From Clostridia bacterium (lineage in GTDB: Bacteria; Bacillota_A; Clostridia; Christensenellales; Aristaeellaceae), in the NCBI GenBank assembly GCA_025997215.1, contig BNUH01000117.1, forward strand, positions 1 through 7,576: a stretch of 7,576 bases of DNA. The letters are read 5' to 3'. A program made the position numbers and the translations under genes. The notes under the pieces are model-generated. The model was not told the origin of the DNA and did not search any database. It saw only the letters and a list, made by a program, of their open reading frames with translations. Shown here one piece after another: positions 6,609-7,576 of the stretch (position 1 is its first letter; every line of letters begins with the position of its first letter).

Positions 6609-7576
6609 TTACACTTGCGCCAGCTGTTTCCGGTAACCACCCGGAGTGATACCCTCATGTTTTTTGAAGACCCTTATGAATGAATTATCATTCTCAAAAC
6701 CCACCTGGTGCGCTATCTCCTTAATCTGTACATTTGAATCCTTAAGAAGTTCCTTGGCGCGGCTCACACGCATGAGAGAGATATAATCATATAAACCTAT
6801 ACCTATTTTTTCCTTGAAGTATTTTGAGATATAGGACATATTCATTGCAATGCTCTCGGCAAGATAGGTAACGTTAAAATCTGGGTTAGCATAGTTTCGC
6901 TCAACACATAGAATTATTCTATTCATAAGGGCTGCGGTATCTGACTTTACCGATTTATTGTATTGAATAGCGTTTTCGAGAATTGATTGTGTGATCTGCT
7001 GCATCTGCCCGAAATCCTGAGCATTATACAATCGCGTCAGTAGTGTTTCTAACTGGTTTTTCAACTTTCCGTTAGCGTCCTTATTGTGCTGCGCGGAAAC
7101 AATGGCAGTACCCGCGATATCAAAGAATAGGCACCTAATAAATGGAAAGGATACAGTTCTGTTATTATAATTACGTATACATATATCTGAGTATAGCTCC
7201 AGCGCGCCTTCCTCATTTGCTGAGGCGATGTGTTTGGAAAGCATTTCGACCTGCAAAGGGGTGAAATGGTAACCGATTTGCGCTTTATCACTCGAATATG
7301 CGACTACACCGTCAGCGGCGTCCAGGGCTTCATGATATGATATGTAAGCCATATTCAGTCCATGGTATACTCCTCCTGCGAATATGGGAATTCTTTCTAA
7401 GACAGCGATGTCTTGTGTTAGCTTCAGCAATGAACCGTAAGTTTCACTTAACTCATTTGATGGAATATTCACAAGTATGATGGTATTATTTCCTGAATCA
7501 AACACGAACGTACGGCATTCTTTCGCATTCGATATAATTTGTTGATGAATGCGGCGGCGCGTGTTTTTGTCTGCTG
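6609..7576 (-). CDS. AraC-family transcriptional regulator (YesN/large membrane-sensor type), 5' partial
   Basis: The C-terminal 321 residues are present. The frame is open through the right edge, so the N-terminal part (receiver or membrane sensor) lies outside; the GTG at 7505 is not a true start. The first part carries a sensory segment with IILVNIP and a Gly-rich GGVYHGLNMAYISYHEALDAA stretch, the position typical of YesN-like proteins. A complete AraC DNA-binding domain closes the protein. Its two helix-turn-helix units are around NVTYLAESIAMNMSYISKYF and NVQIKEIAHQVGFENDNSFI, and it ends RVFKKHEGITPGGYRKQL, the canonical C-terminal signature. It probably controls the operon downstream, 147 bases away on the same strand, by sensing the ligand or its binding protein (inference). 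I did not recognise its operator. Confidence 0.92.
   Translation of the reverse strand, partial: ADKNTRRRIHQQIISNAKECRTFVFDSGNNTIILVNIPSNELSETYGSLLKLTQDIAVLERIPIFAGGVYHGLNMAYISYHEALDAADGVVAYSSDKAQIGYHFTPLQVEMLSKHIASANEEGALELYSDICIRNYNNRTVSFPFIRCLFFDIAGTAIVSAQHNKDANGKLKNQLETLLTRLYNAQDFGQMQQITQSILENAIQYNKSVKSDTAALMNRIILCVERNYANPDFNVTYLAESIAMNMSYISKYFKEKIGIGLYDYISLMRVSRAKELLKDSNVQIKEIAHQVGFENDNSFIRVFKKHEGITPGGYRKQLAQV

Noticed and set aside
1..7576. CRISPR array, tRNA, rRNA
   Set aside because: No regularly spaced repeats and no tRNA- or rRNA-like sequence were seen on either strand.

Overview
The window reads as a compact carbohydrate-type ABC uptake operon from a Gram-positive, Bacillota-like bacterium (Paenibacillaceae or Clostridia are the obvious candidates, but I cannot fix a genus). 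Signs of this are the strong AGGAGG-type ribosome binding sites, the LplA/LplB/LplC (YtcP)-style transporter genes, a large AraC/YesN-type regulator, and the absence of an ATPase gene, which is usual where such importers share one ATPase encoded elsewhere.

Layout, right to left on the minus strand: the 3' part of an AraC-family regulator whose N-terminal part lies beyond the right edge (6609-7576); after a 147-base gap, an M55 D-aminopeptidase-like gene with a TTG start (5673-6461); an extracellular solute-binding protein without a lipobox cysteine (4025-5635); a strong RNA hairpin (3965-4003); two permeases (3030-3944 and 2120-3019); a PHP-family phosphatase of the histidinol-phosphatase type (1298-2107); and a broken alpha/beta-hydrolase remnant (about 1030-1296). 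From the M55 gene to the hydrolase, gaps are about 80 bases or less, so these are probably one transcription unit. The AraC protein is the likely regulator.

The left 1.3 kb is rearranged. A fragment of a second AraC/YesN regulator lies on the plus strand (about 431-1072), without its N-terminal part and without its DNA-binding domain. It meets the frameshifted hydrolase remnant head-on near 1030. At the far left a minus-strand open frame with a very good ribosome binding site (start at 420) runs off the window. It carries a short stretch that looks like the N-terminus of an IS66 Orf2 (TnpB) protein, plus a near-perfect palindrome at 61-87.

Working idea (inference): the transporter brings in a small sugar- or peptide-containing compound, and the co-transcribed M55 peptidase and PHP phosphatase process it in the cytoplasm. 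A CUT1-type sugar importer paired with a D-aminopeptidase suggests a ligand carrying both sugar and D-amino acids, for example a cell-wall fragment, but nothing in the sequence proves this.
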